Source of the DNA: Actinotignum sanguinis | Lineage (GTDB): Bacteria; Actinomycetota; Actinomycetes; Actinomycetales; Actinomycetaceae | Direction: 5' to 3' | NCBI RefSeq assembly: GCF_003957255.1 | Contig: NZ_QDIE01000009.1 | Span: 1 to 61,177, forward strand | Length of the DNA: 61,177 nucleotides | In this document: positions 7,069 through 15,899 of the stretch, in pieces | Layout: each line of letters starts with the position of its first letter | Numbering within the stretch: position 1 is the first letter of the stretch | Position numbers and translations under genes: made by a program | The notes under the pieces: generated by a model | Told to the model about the DNA's origin: nothing | Database searches by the model: none | Seen by the model: only the letters and a program-made list of their open reading frames with translations

Positions 7069-9201
7069 GTGAATGATATCCCCCGCGTACTCGGCAACCG
7101 CTACCAGGTGGGCGAGATCATCGGTCGAGGCGGTATGGCCGAAGTACATCTCGGCTACGACACCCGGCTCTCACGCACGGTAGCGATTAAGATCCTGCGC
7201 ACCGACCTGGCGCAGGATGCCACCTTCCTGGCCCGTTTCCGGCGTGAGGCGCAATCGGCGGCCGCGCTCAACCACCCCTCCATCGTGTCCGTGTATGACA
7301 CCGGGGAAGAAACCGTGACTTCTGCGGGCGGCACCGAGCTGGCGCTGCCCTATATCGTCATGGAGTACGTCAAGGGCCGCACCGTGGCCTCCCTGCTGCA
7401 CGGCGGGGACCCGGTACCCATCGGGGAGGCCGTGCAGATCGTGGTGGGGGTGCTTTCCGCGCTGGAATACTCCCATCACGAAGGCATCATTCACCGCGAT
7501 ATCAAGCCGGGCAATATTATGCTCACCACCGGCGGCAAGGTGAAGGTCATGGACTTCGGGATCGCCCGCGCAATTGCCGATTCCGCTGCCACGATGACGC
7601 AAACGAACTCCGTGGTGGGCACCGCCCAGTACCTCTCCCCCGAGCAGGCGCGCGGGGAAGTGGTGGATGCGCGCTCCGACCTGTATTCCACCGGCTGCGT
7701 GCTGTATGAGCTCCTCACCGGGCGCCCGCCCTTCGTGGGCGATAGCGCGGTGGCGGTGGCCTACCAGCACGTTTCTGAAACTCCCAAGCCGGCTTCCCAG
7801 ATCGCTTCCGATATCCCGGACGCCATTGACCGCGTGGTCATGAAATCCCTGGCGAAGAGCCGCGAGGACCGCTACCAGGACGCCGCCGAATTCCGCGCGG
7901 ACCTGTTGGCCGCGGCACGCGGGGAAGGCGTGGACGCCCCGGCGGTTTCCTCCTGGAATGCTTACGGGACGGGGGCGATTGGTGCGGCCGGTGTTGCTGG
8001 TGCCGGTGTTGCTGGTATTGGCGCGGCCGGGGCAAATGCCGCGACGGCCGCTACGCAAGCCTATTCGGCCACTAACGCCCGCCCCGCCTCCACCACCGCT
8101 TATCCCACCGCGACCGCTGGGGGCGCCGGCGGTGCCGGTGCGGGTGCCGCGGGCGGTGCCGGTGCGGGTGCGATTTCTAGTACGACGGCGCAGCCGGGCG
8201 GCGCGCCCACCTACCCGGGTGGGTACCCGACGGGCGCCTACCCCGGGGCCTACCCCACGGGCAGCTACCCCACCGGGAGCTATCCCGGTTATGACCCCAC
8301 GGCAACCGGAGCGCAACCGCCGGTAAAGAAGAAGTCCAGTGCGCCCTTCATTTGGGGCGGGGTGGCTCTGCTTGTTATTGCCCTGGGGATCCTGGGCTGG
8401 TTCTTCCTGTCCGGGCGGGGCGACTCCGCCGAACCGCAACCCACCGAAACCGCGGTGGCGCAGGTGGCGATCCCCGATATGGTGGGGTGGACCGAGGTGC
8501 AGGCCAGCCAACAGCTCACCAGCTTGGGCCTGGAATTCGTGCGCGGCACGGATGTGTCCAGCGATACCGTGGACAAGGGGCTGGTTGTGTCCTCCAATCC
8601 GGCGATGCGGAGCACCGTGGATGTAGGCAGCCGCGTGACCTTGCATTTCTCCTCCGGTCCGTCCGCCGTGCAGGTTCCCGATGTGGTGGGGATGAGCACG
8701 GATCAGGCATCCCAGGCGCTACGCGCGGCGGGGCTGACCGTGGGCGGTATGGAGCAGGTTAATGACCCGAGCGAGGACCGCGACCGGGTGGTGTCTACCA
8801 GCCCGAATGTGGGCGAAAGCGTGAAGCCCGGCAGTACCGTGAAGCTGCAGGTAGCCAGCGGCAATGTGGCAGTTCCGGATGTACGCGGAATGAGCGTAGA
8901 TGAAGCGCGGGCGGCATTGCGCGATGCTCGCCTCACGGTCGTGGGCCAAAGCGAGCAGGAGGTCACCGACCCGGCGAAGGTCGGCAAGGTCGTGGATGCG
9001 AGCATTGCTCCGGGTACCGTGGTTCAGCGCGATACCGAGATGCGTATTACCGTGGGCATCGCCCCGGCGCCCACTCCCACCCCGAGTACTCCGCCCGCCG
9101 GCTCCGGTTCTGGTGGTTCCGGCTCTGGCGGATCGGGAGGTAACGGTGGCGCGGGCGGCGCGCACCCCAACCCCGCACCCACCGGGCAGGGGAACGGGTA
9201 A
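7069..9201 (+). CDS. pknB: Ser/Thr protein kinase PknB with PASTA repeats
   Basis: This is a 710-residue transmembrane kinase. The kinase domain (about 10-275) has IGRGGMAEVHLG, Lys41 (VAIKIL), HRDIKPGN with Asp144, DFG at 162-164 and SPEQ at 190-193. A long Ala/Gly/Tyr-rich linker leads to a single transmembrane helix (about 427-447), then three PASTA domains beginning near 465, 533 and 600, and a Gly/Ser/Pro tail. It senses muropeptides or lipid II and phosphorylates FHA proteins. The GTG start follows AGAAAGGTGA by 8 bases. The neighbouring pknA found in many actinobacteria is absent here. Confidence 0.95.
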   Translation: MNDIPRVLGNRYQVGEIIGRGGMAEVHLGYDTRLSRTVAIKILRTDLAQDATFLARFRREAQSAAALNHPSIVSVYDTGEETVTSAGGTELALPYIVMEYVKGRTVASLLHGGDPVPIGEAVQIVVGVLSALEYSHHEGIIHRDIKPGNIMLTTGGKVKVMDFGIARAIADSAATMTQTNSVVGTAQYLSPEQARGEVVDARSDLYSTGCVLYELLTGRPPFVGDSAVAVAYQHVSETPKPASQIASDIPDAIDRVVMKSLAKSREDRYQDAAEFRADLLAAARGEGVDAPAVSSWNAYGTGAIGAAGVAGAGVAGIGAAGANAATAATQAYSATNARPASTTAYPTATAGGAGGAGAGAAGGAGAGAISSTTAQPGGAPTYPGGYPTGAYPGAYPTGSYPTGSYPGYDPTATGAQPPVKKKSSAPFIWGGVALLVIALGILGWFFLSGRGDSAEPQPTETAVAQVAIPDMVGWTEVQASQQLTSLGLEFVRGTDVSSDTVDKGLVVSSNPAMRSTVDVGSRVTLHFSSGPSAVQVPDVVGMSTDQASQALRAAGLTVGGMEQVNDPSEDRDRVVSTSPNVGESVKPGSTVKLQVASGNVAVPDVRGMSVDEARAALRDARLTVVGQSEQEVTDPAKVGKVVDASIAPGTVVQRDTEMRITVGIAPAPTPTPSTPPAGSGSGGSGSGGSGGNGGAGGAHPNPAPTGQGNG

Positions 9202-9245
9202 GTAGCTACCGGAAACCGGGTTGCTCACGGACCGGTCCGCAAAAT

Positions 9246-9448
9246 GCAACCAAAACTACATTAACTTTTCCAAATCGTGCGCTGGCGTTGCTTTTTGTGA
9301 ACTCCTGGCCCAGAGTGTTGCTTTCTGCGGCACCTGTGTGCTGAGGCGTTGCTCTCTGAGACCTTCCGCGTCGAGAAGCTGCATTTTACAAGCCATCGCG
9401 TTGTGGTGTTGCTATTTGCGGGCGCTCATGCCGAGAGGTTGCATTATC
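9246..9448 (+). repeat. GTTGC phased array, copy A
   Basis: Six units with the core GTTGC(A/T)TTYTG start at 9287, 9317, 9348, 9378, 9408 and 9438, giving spacings of 30, 31, 30, 30 and 30 bp. The unit at 9378 has GCTGC instead. An inverted core, GCAAC, lies 41 bp before the first unit, at 9246-9250. The same layout recurs at 39539-39741. The spacers are non-identical and GC-rich. Confidence 0.8.
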
Positions 9449-9508
9449 CGAGCACCCCGCCCGCCGGCTTTCCGCTTTCCTATTTTCTAGCCGGCGGGGC
9501 GGGGTGTT

Positions 9509-9562
9509 TTTTCCGGGATGTACTGCGGATGTCGTACATGCGAAGTACAGCTCTGACAACAC
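9509..9562 (-). repeat. 54-bp GTAC-rich intergenic repeat, copy 2
   Basis: This is the inverted partner of 261-314, with 51 of 54 bases identical. It carries the same three GTAC tetramers. It lies directly after a GC-rich segment that follows array A. Confidence 0.8.
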
Positions 9563-9600
9563 GTACCGCCCCCGCAGGGGCTGGTACCGCGCTATCGTGT

Positions 9601-9712
9601 GCTAGCTGTGGTCCGACTAACCCCGTGGCCAACCACTGCGTCCTAGCTGTGGTCCGGCTAGCCACATAGCCAGTTATCAGGTTCCGGCAACCCCGTGGCC
9701 AACTACTGCGTG
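9601..9712. repeat. Short direct repeats overlapping a small gene's 3' end
   Basis: CTAGCTGTGGTCCG occurs near 9602 and again 41 bp later. AACCCCGTGGCCAAC occurs at 9619-9633 and 9689-9703, 70 bp apart, each followed by (C/T)ACTGCGT. The second copy contains the stop codon of the small minus-strand gene at 9703-9861, so repeat spread may have shaped that gene's end. Confidence 0.6.
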
Positions 9713-9861
9713 ATGGTGGTGTCCTGCGGGCGGAAAACGGTATTTATCCAGGGGAAAACCCACTCAAAGAGCGCGAAAACAATCGCGGCGATAATGATAA
9801 GGGCCTCGATGACCTTCAACCACGTCGGGCCGGGCAGGTGCCGCCAAATAAATCCGTACAT
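9703..9861 (-). CDS. Small single-pass membrane protein
   Basis: This 52-residue protein starts MYGFIWRHLPGP, has one hydrophobic helix (about residues 17-40, containing EALIIIAAIVFAL) and ends QDTTITQ. A GGAG lies 8 bases before the ATG. It lies downstream of the sortase gene on the same strand, separated by about 70 bp, so the two may be co-transcribed. Similar small membrane proteins are often annotated as hypothetical beside actinobacterial sortase or pknB loci. The function is unknown. Confidence 0.7.
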   Translation of the reverse strand: MYGFIWRHLPGPTWLKVIEALIIIAAIVFALFEWVFPWINTVFRPQDTTITQ

Positions 9862-9930
9862 TGCATGCTCCGTTTCTTCTTCACGTATATCTGCTAGTGC
9901 CCACCCCGGGGCGAGCCGGCCGCCTACTTT

Positions 9931-10836
9931 TTACTTCACCAGCTCCGCCGGGGCGCCCTCGGCGGCGTCGACCCAGTGATCGAGGGTGGCGTAGGTAATC
10001 CAGCGGTCGCTGGACACAAAGGGCGGATGGCAGGTGGTAATGGTGAGGATGCGCTGGGTGGGCGCCTCCTCCGGCTTATTCGGTACCGGCGCCAGCACGC
10101 CTACCTGTGTAGGCGGCACAACCTCGTGCTCGGTGACCTTGTAGACGTAGTAGGCGTTCTTGGTTTGCACAATAATCGGGTCGCCTGGTTGGAGCTCGGG
10201 CACATCGCGCATGGCCGCGCCGTAGGTCTGGCGGTGCGCGGTGATCGCGTAATTACCGATCTCCCCCACGTACTGGGTATCCGGGTAATGCCCAAAACTC
10301 CCGGTATCCACCACGGCTTCCAGGTCCACGCCGTATTTGACGGTATAGCGCCAATCGGCACCGAAGCGCGGGATGTAAATAATGCCTTCCAGGTCACCCG
10401 TGCGATTCACGTGATCCGGGGCCGGCGGGGCATCGGTGCGCGGGGTCCCCACCTTGGTGGTGCCGCGCGGATCGCCCCATTGCTTATTGACGGTTTCGAT
10501 CTGCTGGGCCTGATCGCGGTTCGCGCCCAGGTCAGTCCAGTAGACCTGCCACACGATAAAGAGGCCCACCACGATTCCCGCGGTAATGAGTAGCTCCCCG
10601 ATCACGCCGATAATTGCGTTGAGGATGCCGCCGCGGCGCCGGGCGGGTGCGCCTGCCCGGGTTGCGTTGATGGTGGCGGTGGCGGCCGGTGCGGCAGGCT
10701 GCTGCGGCGGCGTACCTGCACTGGCGGTAGCCGGGCGGTACCGCCCCACAGCTTCGTGCCGCGGAGCGCGAGCGGCGTTTCCTTCTGCCGCGCGCCTTCC
10801 CGCACGGCGCCCTCGTTCGGGCTGCTGTTCGCGCAT
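9931..10836 (-). CDS. Class E sortase
   Basis: This 301-residue sortase has a basic Ala/Pro-rich cytoplasmic N-terminus, one membrane helix (about 71-97) and a C-terminal sortase domain. The catalytic set is visible: His201 (ITAHRQT), Cys269 (TITTCHP) and Arg278 (SDRWI). Class E enzymes act as housekeeping sortases in actinobacteria and usually cleave LAXTG-type signals to anchor proteins to peptidoglycan. I chose the ATG that follows GGTGAG; the frame stays open upstream without a better ribosome-binding site. No sortase substrate was recognised in this window. Confidence 0.92.
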   Translation of the reverse strand: MREQQPERGRRAGRRAAEGNAARAPRHEAVGRYRPATASAGTPPQQPAAPAATATINATRAGAPARRRGGILNAIIGVIGELLITAGIVVGLFIVWQVYWTDLGANRDQAQQIETVNKQWGDPRGTTKVGTPRTDAPPAPDHVNRTGDLEGIIYIPRFGADWRYTVKYGVDLEAVVDTGSFGHYPDTQYVGEIGNYAITAHRQTYGAAMRDVPELQPGDPIIVQTKNAYYVYKVTEHEVVPPTQVGVLAPVPNKPEEAPTQRILTITTCHPPFVSSDRWITYATLDHWVDAAEGAPAELVK

Positions 10837-11093
10837 AGTCTCACCTTCCACTGCCACCGGATTCGTACTAGAAACAGAATAGTGGTTTCGGCTCGAAAAA
10901 TGCGGTGAGATAACTCCCCTCATTTTTAGGAACGACGGCGCCGCTACGCCCGCGCGCCACCCGCCAGCGGCCGCGCACATGGCCCCGCGCCGGCTTTTGT
11001 GAAAAAATACCAGAGGAATCGCGCGATTGAGCGCGCCACCGGGCGCGTTACTTCGTTAGGCTTAGGGGCGGAAGGAACCGCGGAAGGTAGAAC

Positions 11094-11471
11094 ATGACAG
11101 ATCAACAGTTTGACGAACCCGAACTTTCGGAAGCCACCGGCAACGCTGCCCCGGCTCGGAAGTCGCGCAAGAGCTCTGCTCCCTCGGCGAAGGACGTGCG
11201 CCGCCCCGGCACCAAGCGCGATATTGCAGCGCAGGCCACTCGGGAAAAGGATGAGGCGAAGCGCTCCCGTAAGGTCGCGCAGAAGGATCGCCGCTCGCCG
11301 AGCTGGTGGGCGCCGGTCATGTGCACGCTCATGATCATTGGCCTTATCGTGGTGGTGCTCGCTTACGTGACGGGTGGCCGTTTCCCCATTCCGGGGTGGA
11401 ATAACGGCAATCTGTTCCTCGGCTTCGGCTTCATGATCGTGGGCTTCCTCATGACGATGGGGTGGAAGTAG
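11094..11471 (+). CDS. crgA: Cell division protein CrgA
   Basis: This 125-residue protein has a charged Lys/Arg-rich N-terminus (about 1-70) and two membrane helices (about 73-92 and 103-122) joined by a loop containing PGWNNGN, the CrgA pattern. CrgA links FtsZ, FtsI and other divisome proteins. It is normally next to this cell-wall locus. The gene follows GGAAGGT and ends 3 bp before the phosphofructokinase gene, so the two are probably co-transcribed. Confidence 0.92.
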   Translation: MTDQQFDEPELSEATGNAAPARKSRKSSAPSAKDVRRPGTKRDIAAQATREKDEAKRSRKVAQKDRRSPSWWAPVMCTLMIIGLIVVVLAYVTGGRFPIPGWNNGNLFLGFGFMIVGFLMTMGWK

Positions 11472-11474
11472 CCG

Positions 11475-12614
11475 ATGGGGAAAGCAGTGAAGCGGGTCGG
11501 TATCCTCACTGCCGGCGGTGATGCCCCTGGCCTCAATGCCGCCATCCGCGGGTTTGGTAAAGCCGCGATGGGCAAGTACGGCATGGAGCTGGTGGGGTAC
11601 CGCAACGGTATTACCGGGCTCGTCAATAACCGCTATATGCCGCTGGATTCGGATTCGCTGGCCGGGATTTTGACGCAGGGTGGCACGATGCTGGGCACCT
11701 CGCGCGATAAGGTCCATAAGTTCCCGGACGGCAACGGCGGGTACGTGGATATGATTCCGCAGATCGCCCAGAACCTCGAAGATGAGCATATCGATGCGCT
11801 GGTGTGCATCGGCGGGGGCGGGACCGCGAAGAACGCGAATCGGCTGGCGCAGGCCGGGCTGCCCGTTATCCACCTGCCCAAAACCATCGATAACGACATC
11901 ATGCACACGGACACCAGCTTCGGTTTTTCGACGGCGCTGTCTATCGCCACCGATGCTATTGACCGGCTCCATTCCACCGCCCATTCCCATCACCGCATTA
12001 TCGTGGTGGAGCTGATGGGGCATCGGGCCGGGTGGCTTACGCTGGGTGCCGGGATTGCCGGAGGGGCCGATATTATTCTCATCCCGGAGATCCCGTATTC
12101 GATTGAGTCGTGTGCGGCGTCGATCCGGCGGCGGGCGGAAAATGGGCGGCCTTTCTCCGTGGTGGCCGTGGCCGAAGGCGCGCATTCTATTCCGGTGGCA
12201 GCCCAGCTGGCCGCCGCCAATGACCTAGTACGCCACGCCCCCACCCCGGAGGCGAAGGAGGCGGCGAAGAGCCACCGGCGTTCCATTGAGGAAAACGAGC
12301 GCGAATCTACTTTCCTGGTGGCGCAGCAGCTGGAGGAGGCCACTGGCTTGGAGGCACGCGTAACCATCCTTGGCTACGTGCAGCGCGGGGGAATTCCCGA
12401 CGCCGCGGACCGGCTGCTGGGAACCGTGCTGGGGAGCGCGGCCGCCGATGTGGTGGCGCACGGGAAATCCGGCGTGATGATCGCCTCCCAGAACGGGCAG
12501 GCCGTGCCGGTGCCGCTCGAGGATGTGGCCGGGAAGGACAAGTTGGTCCCGGTGGATCACCCCTGGGTGGCCGCGGCGCGCGCCGTCGGCACCAGCCTGG
12601 GTGAGGCGCTCTAA
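11475..12614 (+). CDS. pfkA: 6-phosphofructokinase (PfkA family, actinobacterial type)
   Basis: This 379-residue enzyme phosphorylates fructose 6-phosphate in glycolysis. Motifs: GGDAPG at 14-19, GGGGT at 113-117, PKTIDND at 135-141 (catalytic Asp139) and MGHRAGW near 182. Gly at the second position of the GGxG nucleotide motif favours ATP, while the Lys of PKTIDND is typical of pyrophosphate enzymes; this mixed pair is known in actinobacterial PfkA. Unusually, the acidic residue normally before the ATP-site Gly (GGDG or GGEG) is itself Gly. Its place next to crgA is not a functional link I recognise. Confidence 0.9.
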   Translation: MGKAVKRVGILTAGGDAPGLNAAIRGFGKAAMGKYGMELVGYRNGITGLVNNRYMPLDSDSLAGILTQGGTMLGTSRDKVHKFPDGNGGYVDMIPQIAQNLEDEHIDALVCIGGGGTAKNANRLAQAGLPVIHLPKTIDNDIMHTDTSFGFSTALSIATDAIDRLHSTAHSHHRIIVVELMGHRAGWLTLGAGIAGGADIILIPEIPYSIESCAASIRRRAENGRPFSVVAVAEGAHSIPVAAQLAAANDLVRHAPTPEAKEAAKSHRRSIEENERESTFLVAQQLEEATGLEARVTILGYVQRGGIPDAADRLLGTVLGSAAADVVAHGKSGVMIASQNGQAVPVPLEDVAGKDKLVPVDHPWVAAARAVGTSLGEAL

Positions 12615-12664
12615 GCGACAAACCCTCGCGTCACTGACCGAGAAGTGGCGCATGTAGACACAAC

Positions 12665-12707
12665 CGCGGGCCGGAAGTTTGGAACTGATCCAAACAACCG
12701 GCCCGCG
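12665..12707. terminator. Bidirectional hairpin between convergent genes
   Basis: Perfect outer arms CGCGGGCCGG / CCGGCCCGCG enclose a second perfect stem GTTTGGA / TCCAAAC with a five-base loop. It lies between the convergent pfkA and CAP-protein genes. T tracts are weak on both sides, so efficiency is uncertain. Confidence 0.65.
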
Positions 12708-12734
12708 CTGTATATGTGCCACGGCGGCTGATCG

Positions 12735-14891
12735 CTAGCGGCGCACCGCCGGGGTATCGGTTCCGTTTCCGTCCCAATCGCCCACGTAGAGCTCGTCGCT
12801 CACGCGCCCGTAGGTGAGCACAGCATCAGCATCACCAGTACCCAGCGAGTTCTTGACGTAGATGTTGTTGGCCCGCCGCACCGCGAAAGTATCACGGCCA
12901 TCGCCGTCGAAATCACCCAGGATGGTGGCATCTCCAGCGCGCCCGTAAGCGAATACATGATCCGCGATTCCCGAGGAGATGTGGTTCTTCACGAAGTAGG
13001 TGCTACCGCGGCGCACCGCGAAAGTATCGATACCGTCTCCGTTGAAGTCACCGGCGTACACGGTGTCGCCGTAGCGGCCGTAGTTAATGACCTGGTCCGC
13101 GTTCCCGCTGTGGAGCGAGTTGAGAACATAGAAGGTGTTGCCGCGCCGGACCGCGAAAGTATCGCGGCCATCGCCGTCGAAATCACCGACGAGGATCTCA
13201 TCGCCCACCCGTCCGTAGCTGAAGGCGATATCGGCGGCGCCCCCGTCCACGGAGTTCTTCACGTAGATCATATTGCCGCGGCGCACCGCGAAAGTATCCG
13301 TACCGTCGCCATTCCAGTCACCGACAAGCACTTCATCGCGGGCTCGGCCATAGGAGAACACCGAGGATGCCTGGGTGGATGTCCAGTCATTCGACACGTA
13401 GAACACGTTGCCGGTATCTGCCGGGCGCCCCGGGGTATCGATCCGGTCCACCCACTCTTGGGCGCGCAGCACCTCAGCTTCGGCCTTGGCGAGCTTCGCG
13501 ATAAGATCGCTAGCTTCGGAAAGTTTGGCATCAATATCCTTGAAATGCGCCAGGGCCTCGGCGCGGGACTTCTTGGTTTCCGGGAAGCTCTTTTGGGCTT
13601 TGAGCGCTTCGTCGTAGGAGTGCTTGGCAACGAAGTGGACGCTGCGAGCGCTCTTCAAAGTATCCCTGGCCTGATCGAGTTTCGCCCGCGCGGCCGGATC
13701 TTCCTTACCCGCATTCGCGCGCTGGAAAGCATCCTGTGCTTCCACCACCGCGCGGCGCGCCTCGGGAGTCCCATGGGTCATATTTTCCCGCGCACTCCCG
13801 ATATATCCATCCAGGCGGGCCAGGTACTCAGCGGTGGTGTAGCCGGGCAGGAACTGATCGCCAATCATGCCCTTCCTCGCGAAGGTGTTCCCGAAGAAGT
13901 AATAGGGCAATTGATCGGGATCCGCGATGGCGAAGCCGGTGGTCACATAGCCCGGATCAATAATATTGATGTAGTGGCTCACACTCGGGCCACGCACGCC
14001 CCGGTCATACTCTGCTTTTTCCTTGTCATACCACAAGGTGAAGGGATCCCCATTGCGGCTGGGCATGGCGGCAATATTCTCACCGTAATTGAAACCACCC
14101 ACGTGATCGAAGAAGCCGCCATGCACATTCACATTGGCATTGATCTGAGCGTGAGCCATGAGACCGGAAGAAATCTTCAGTGGGGCGAGCCCGTGGCGCG
14201 CCCGCAGCTCATTGAGCTTATCGACCCGGTGAATCGACTCGCGCATGAGATCCAGATTGGTGGCATCCCCGGGTTGCCCAAGCTTGGTGTATTGCGGAAT
14301 CGGAACGTCATTGACGGTACCCGTCTCAGAGAAAGCCTCAACCGCGGCCGTATCCCCCATCGCCTCGAAGAATCCGAGCGAGCCGCGATTCCAACGGGCC
14401 TGGGCTTCCCGCTTGGAAGCCTCGAGCGCAGCATTCGCGCTATCCATCTGGCGTTGCGCCGCCGCTACGGCCGCCGGATCAGGCTGCGTGGCAGCGTTAT
14501 ATTCCGCCTGAGCCTGATCGAATTCACGCTGAGCCGCCGCAAGCTGGGTTGCGGCATCGTCGTACGTCTTCTTCACCTGATCAAAGTTATCGACGTAGTA
14601 CTTTTCCTGGTTATACCGCGCTTCCCAGGTGCTGCGGTCCTTATCTGCCTTGGCCCATTCCTGCGCGAGCTTACGCGCTTCGGCCACATCAATCCCCTTG
14701 GCTTCCAGCTCAGCGACGATGGCGTCGCGATCTTTAATAGCTTTGGCCAGGCAGGCCCGCATCTGATCCGGGGTCATTTTTCCCGCGCCGCACACCAGCC
14801 GGGCTGGCTCTTGCGCAGGTGCGGCGGGCAGGGCCTGGACTGCCAGCGGGGCGAGAAGCGTTCCCGCCAACATGAGTGCTGTTGTGCGCAT
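12735..14891 (-). CDS. Secreted CAP-domain protein with five FG-GAP/VCBS-like repeats
   Basis: This 718-residue exported protein has a signal peptide (about 1-26), a helical coiled-coil segment (about 40-165), a CAP/SCP domain (about 210-340, with NELRARHGL, HVGGFNYGENIA and LWYDEK-like sequence), a second helical segment (about 370-470), and five repeats to the end. Each repeat is 45 residues and contains GD(W/F)(N/D)GDGxDTFAVRR, which resembles an acidic calcium-binding loop. In DNA the repeats keep an exact 135-bp period (12881, 13016, 13151, 13286). No LPXTG or membrane anchor is seen, so it is probably released. Its role, adhesion or wall remodelling, is unknown. Confidence 0.85.
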   Translation of the reverse strand: MRTTALMLAGTLLAPLAVQALPAAPAQEPARLVCGAGKMTPDQMRACLAKAIKDRDAIVAELEAKGIDVAEARKLAQEWAKADKDRSTWEARYNQEKYYVDNFDQVKKTYDDAATQLAAAQREFDQAQAEYNAATQPDPAAVAAAQRQMDSANAALEASKREAQARWNRGSLGFFEAMGDTAAVEAFSETGTVNDVPIPQYTKLGQPGDATNLDLMRESIHRVDKLNELRARHGLAPLKISSGLMAHAQINANVNVHGGFFDHVGGFNYGENIAAMPSRNGDPFTLWYDKEKAEYDRGVRGPSVSHYINIIDPGYVTTGFAIADPDQLPYYFFGNTFARKGMIGDQFLPGYTTAEYLARLDGYIGSARENMTHGTPEARRAVVEAQDAFQRANAGKEDPAARAKLDQARDTLKSARSVHFVAKHSYDEALKAQKSFPETKKSRAEALAHFKDIDAKLSEASDLIAKLAKAEAEVLRAQEWVDRIDTPGRPADTGNVFYVSNDWTSTQASSVFSYGRARDEVLVGDWNGDGTDTFAVRRGNMIYVKNSVDGGAADIAFSYGRVGDEILVGDFDGDGRDTFAVRRGNTFYVLNSLHSGNADQVINYGRYGDTVYAGDFNGDGIDTFAVRRGSTYFVKNHISSGIADHVFAYGRAGDATILGDFDGDGRDTFAVRRANNIYVKNSLGTGDADAVLTYGRVSDELYVGDWDGNGTDTPAVRR

Positions 14892-15146
14892 ATATGTCTC
14901 CTTCGATCAGCGCTATACTCCCAGGTAATTTTCAGAATATAGGCATGCACATTGAAAAATAAGTGACCCTGCGCACTATCGCGAAGTCCGCGAAACCGCC
15001 CGGAGCGCATACCCAGCTCAGGGCCCCGTTATCCCCAACCGGGGATAACCCTGTGGATAATTACATCGATGTTATTTGGGTGCGAATTGCGAGGTGGCGG
15101 CGTCGTCGTACCAAGAAAAAGAACGACGGCGCAGCGTGCCGCACCC

Positions 15147-15815
15147 CTACCGGTACCCGAAGAAAACCGCGGCCACCAGGAATGCCGCGCCGAGCAGCAA
15201 AATCGCGATGTCGCGGGCGGTGAGCGCGCGAGAGACGTGACGCCGACGGGAAATAAAAGCCATGAGCAGCGCACCCATAAGGAGCCCGCCCACGTGGGAC
15301 TGCCAGGAAATATTGGTGCCGGGCAGGAAGCTGATCGCCAGGTTGATCCCGATGACCACGGCCATTTGGGTGAAGCTGCCGCCGAAACGCCGCAGCACCA
15401 CGAACATCGCCGCGAAAATGCCGAAAACCGCGCCGGATGCGCCGACGGTGCCGGTGTAGTAGTCGATGTCGGTGGAGACCGTGTAAAGGACCATGACGTT
15501 CCCGGCCACCGCGCTGAGCAGGTACAACCCCAGGAAACGCCACCAGCCGATCATGCGCTCGAGCACCGAACCGATCAGCCACAGCGCATACATATTGAAA
15601 AGCAAATGCGTGAAGCCGGCGTGCATGAACGTGGAGGAGATGAAACGGTAGGGCTCTTCGTGGGCGATACCGGGGGCGAAAATGAGGACTTGCCCCACGC
15701 GCGCGTCGAGCCATTGGGCCAGCAAAACCGCCACGTTTACCACGATAAGCGTGATGGTGACGTAGGGAACGGGTTTGCGGATCTGAAGACGGCGCTTCTT
15801 GGGAACGTTGTGCAC
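15147..15815 (-). CDS. Rhomboid family intramembrane serine protease
   Basis: This 222-residue polytopic protein has six or seven membrane helices and the rhomboid catalytic dyad: Ser127 in GASG and His174 in WQSHVGG. The upstream HxxxN pattern (His70, Asn74) that supports the oxyanion hole is present. Rhomboids cleave membrane-protein helices within the bilayer; the substrate here is unknown. The start is GTG with a weak purine-rich site. About 250 bp separate it from the CAP-protein gene. Confidence 0.92.
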   Translation of the reverse strand: MHNVPKKRRLQIRKPVPYVTITLIVVNVAVLLAQWLDARVGQVLIFAPGIAHEEPYRFISSTFMHAGFTHLLFNMYALWLIGSVLERMIGWWRFLGLYLLSAVAGNVMVLYTVSTDIDYYTGTVGASGAVFGIFAAMFVVLRRFGGSFTQMAVVIGINLAISFLPGTNISWQSHVGGLLMGALLMAFISRRRHVSRALTARDIAILLLGAAFLVAAVFFGYR

Positions 15816-15899
15816 TTTCGGCCTCTCTGCGCGGTCATCCCGCTCGACAACTCTGCATTAAGCGTACCGGACAGCACGCGGGTGTGAGCGATAAGGCAG

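Larger units (their letters stand above)
9202..9702. other. Gene-free, repeat-rich region after pknB
   Basis: The stretch contains, in order, a six-unit GTTGC array (9246-9448), the inverted copy of the 54-bp GTAC repeat (9509-9562), and a set of direct repeats around 9601-9712. No coding sequence with a credible ribosome-binding site was seen. Confidence 0.65.

Noticed and set aside
7171-8646. Long minus-strand frame opposite pknB
   Set aside because: It mirrors the GC-rich kinase and linker sequence and shows no domain or start site.
12957-14942. Long plus-strand frame opposite the CAP protein gene
   Set aside because: It is the complement of a repeat-rich gene, has no ribosome-binding site and no domain.
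15052-15060. Perfect DnaA-box sequence TGTGGATAA near the rhomboid gene
   Set aside because: A single isolated 9-mer beside a small hairpin is expected by chance and is far from the origin cluster.
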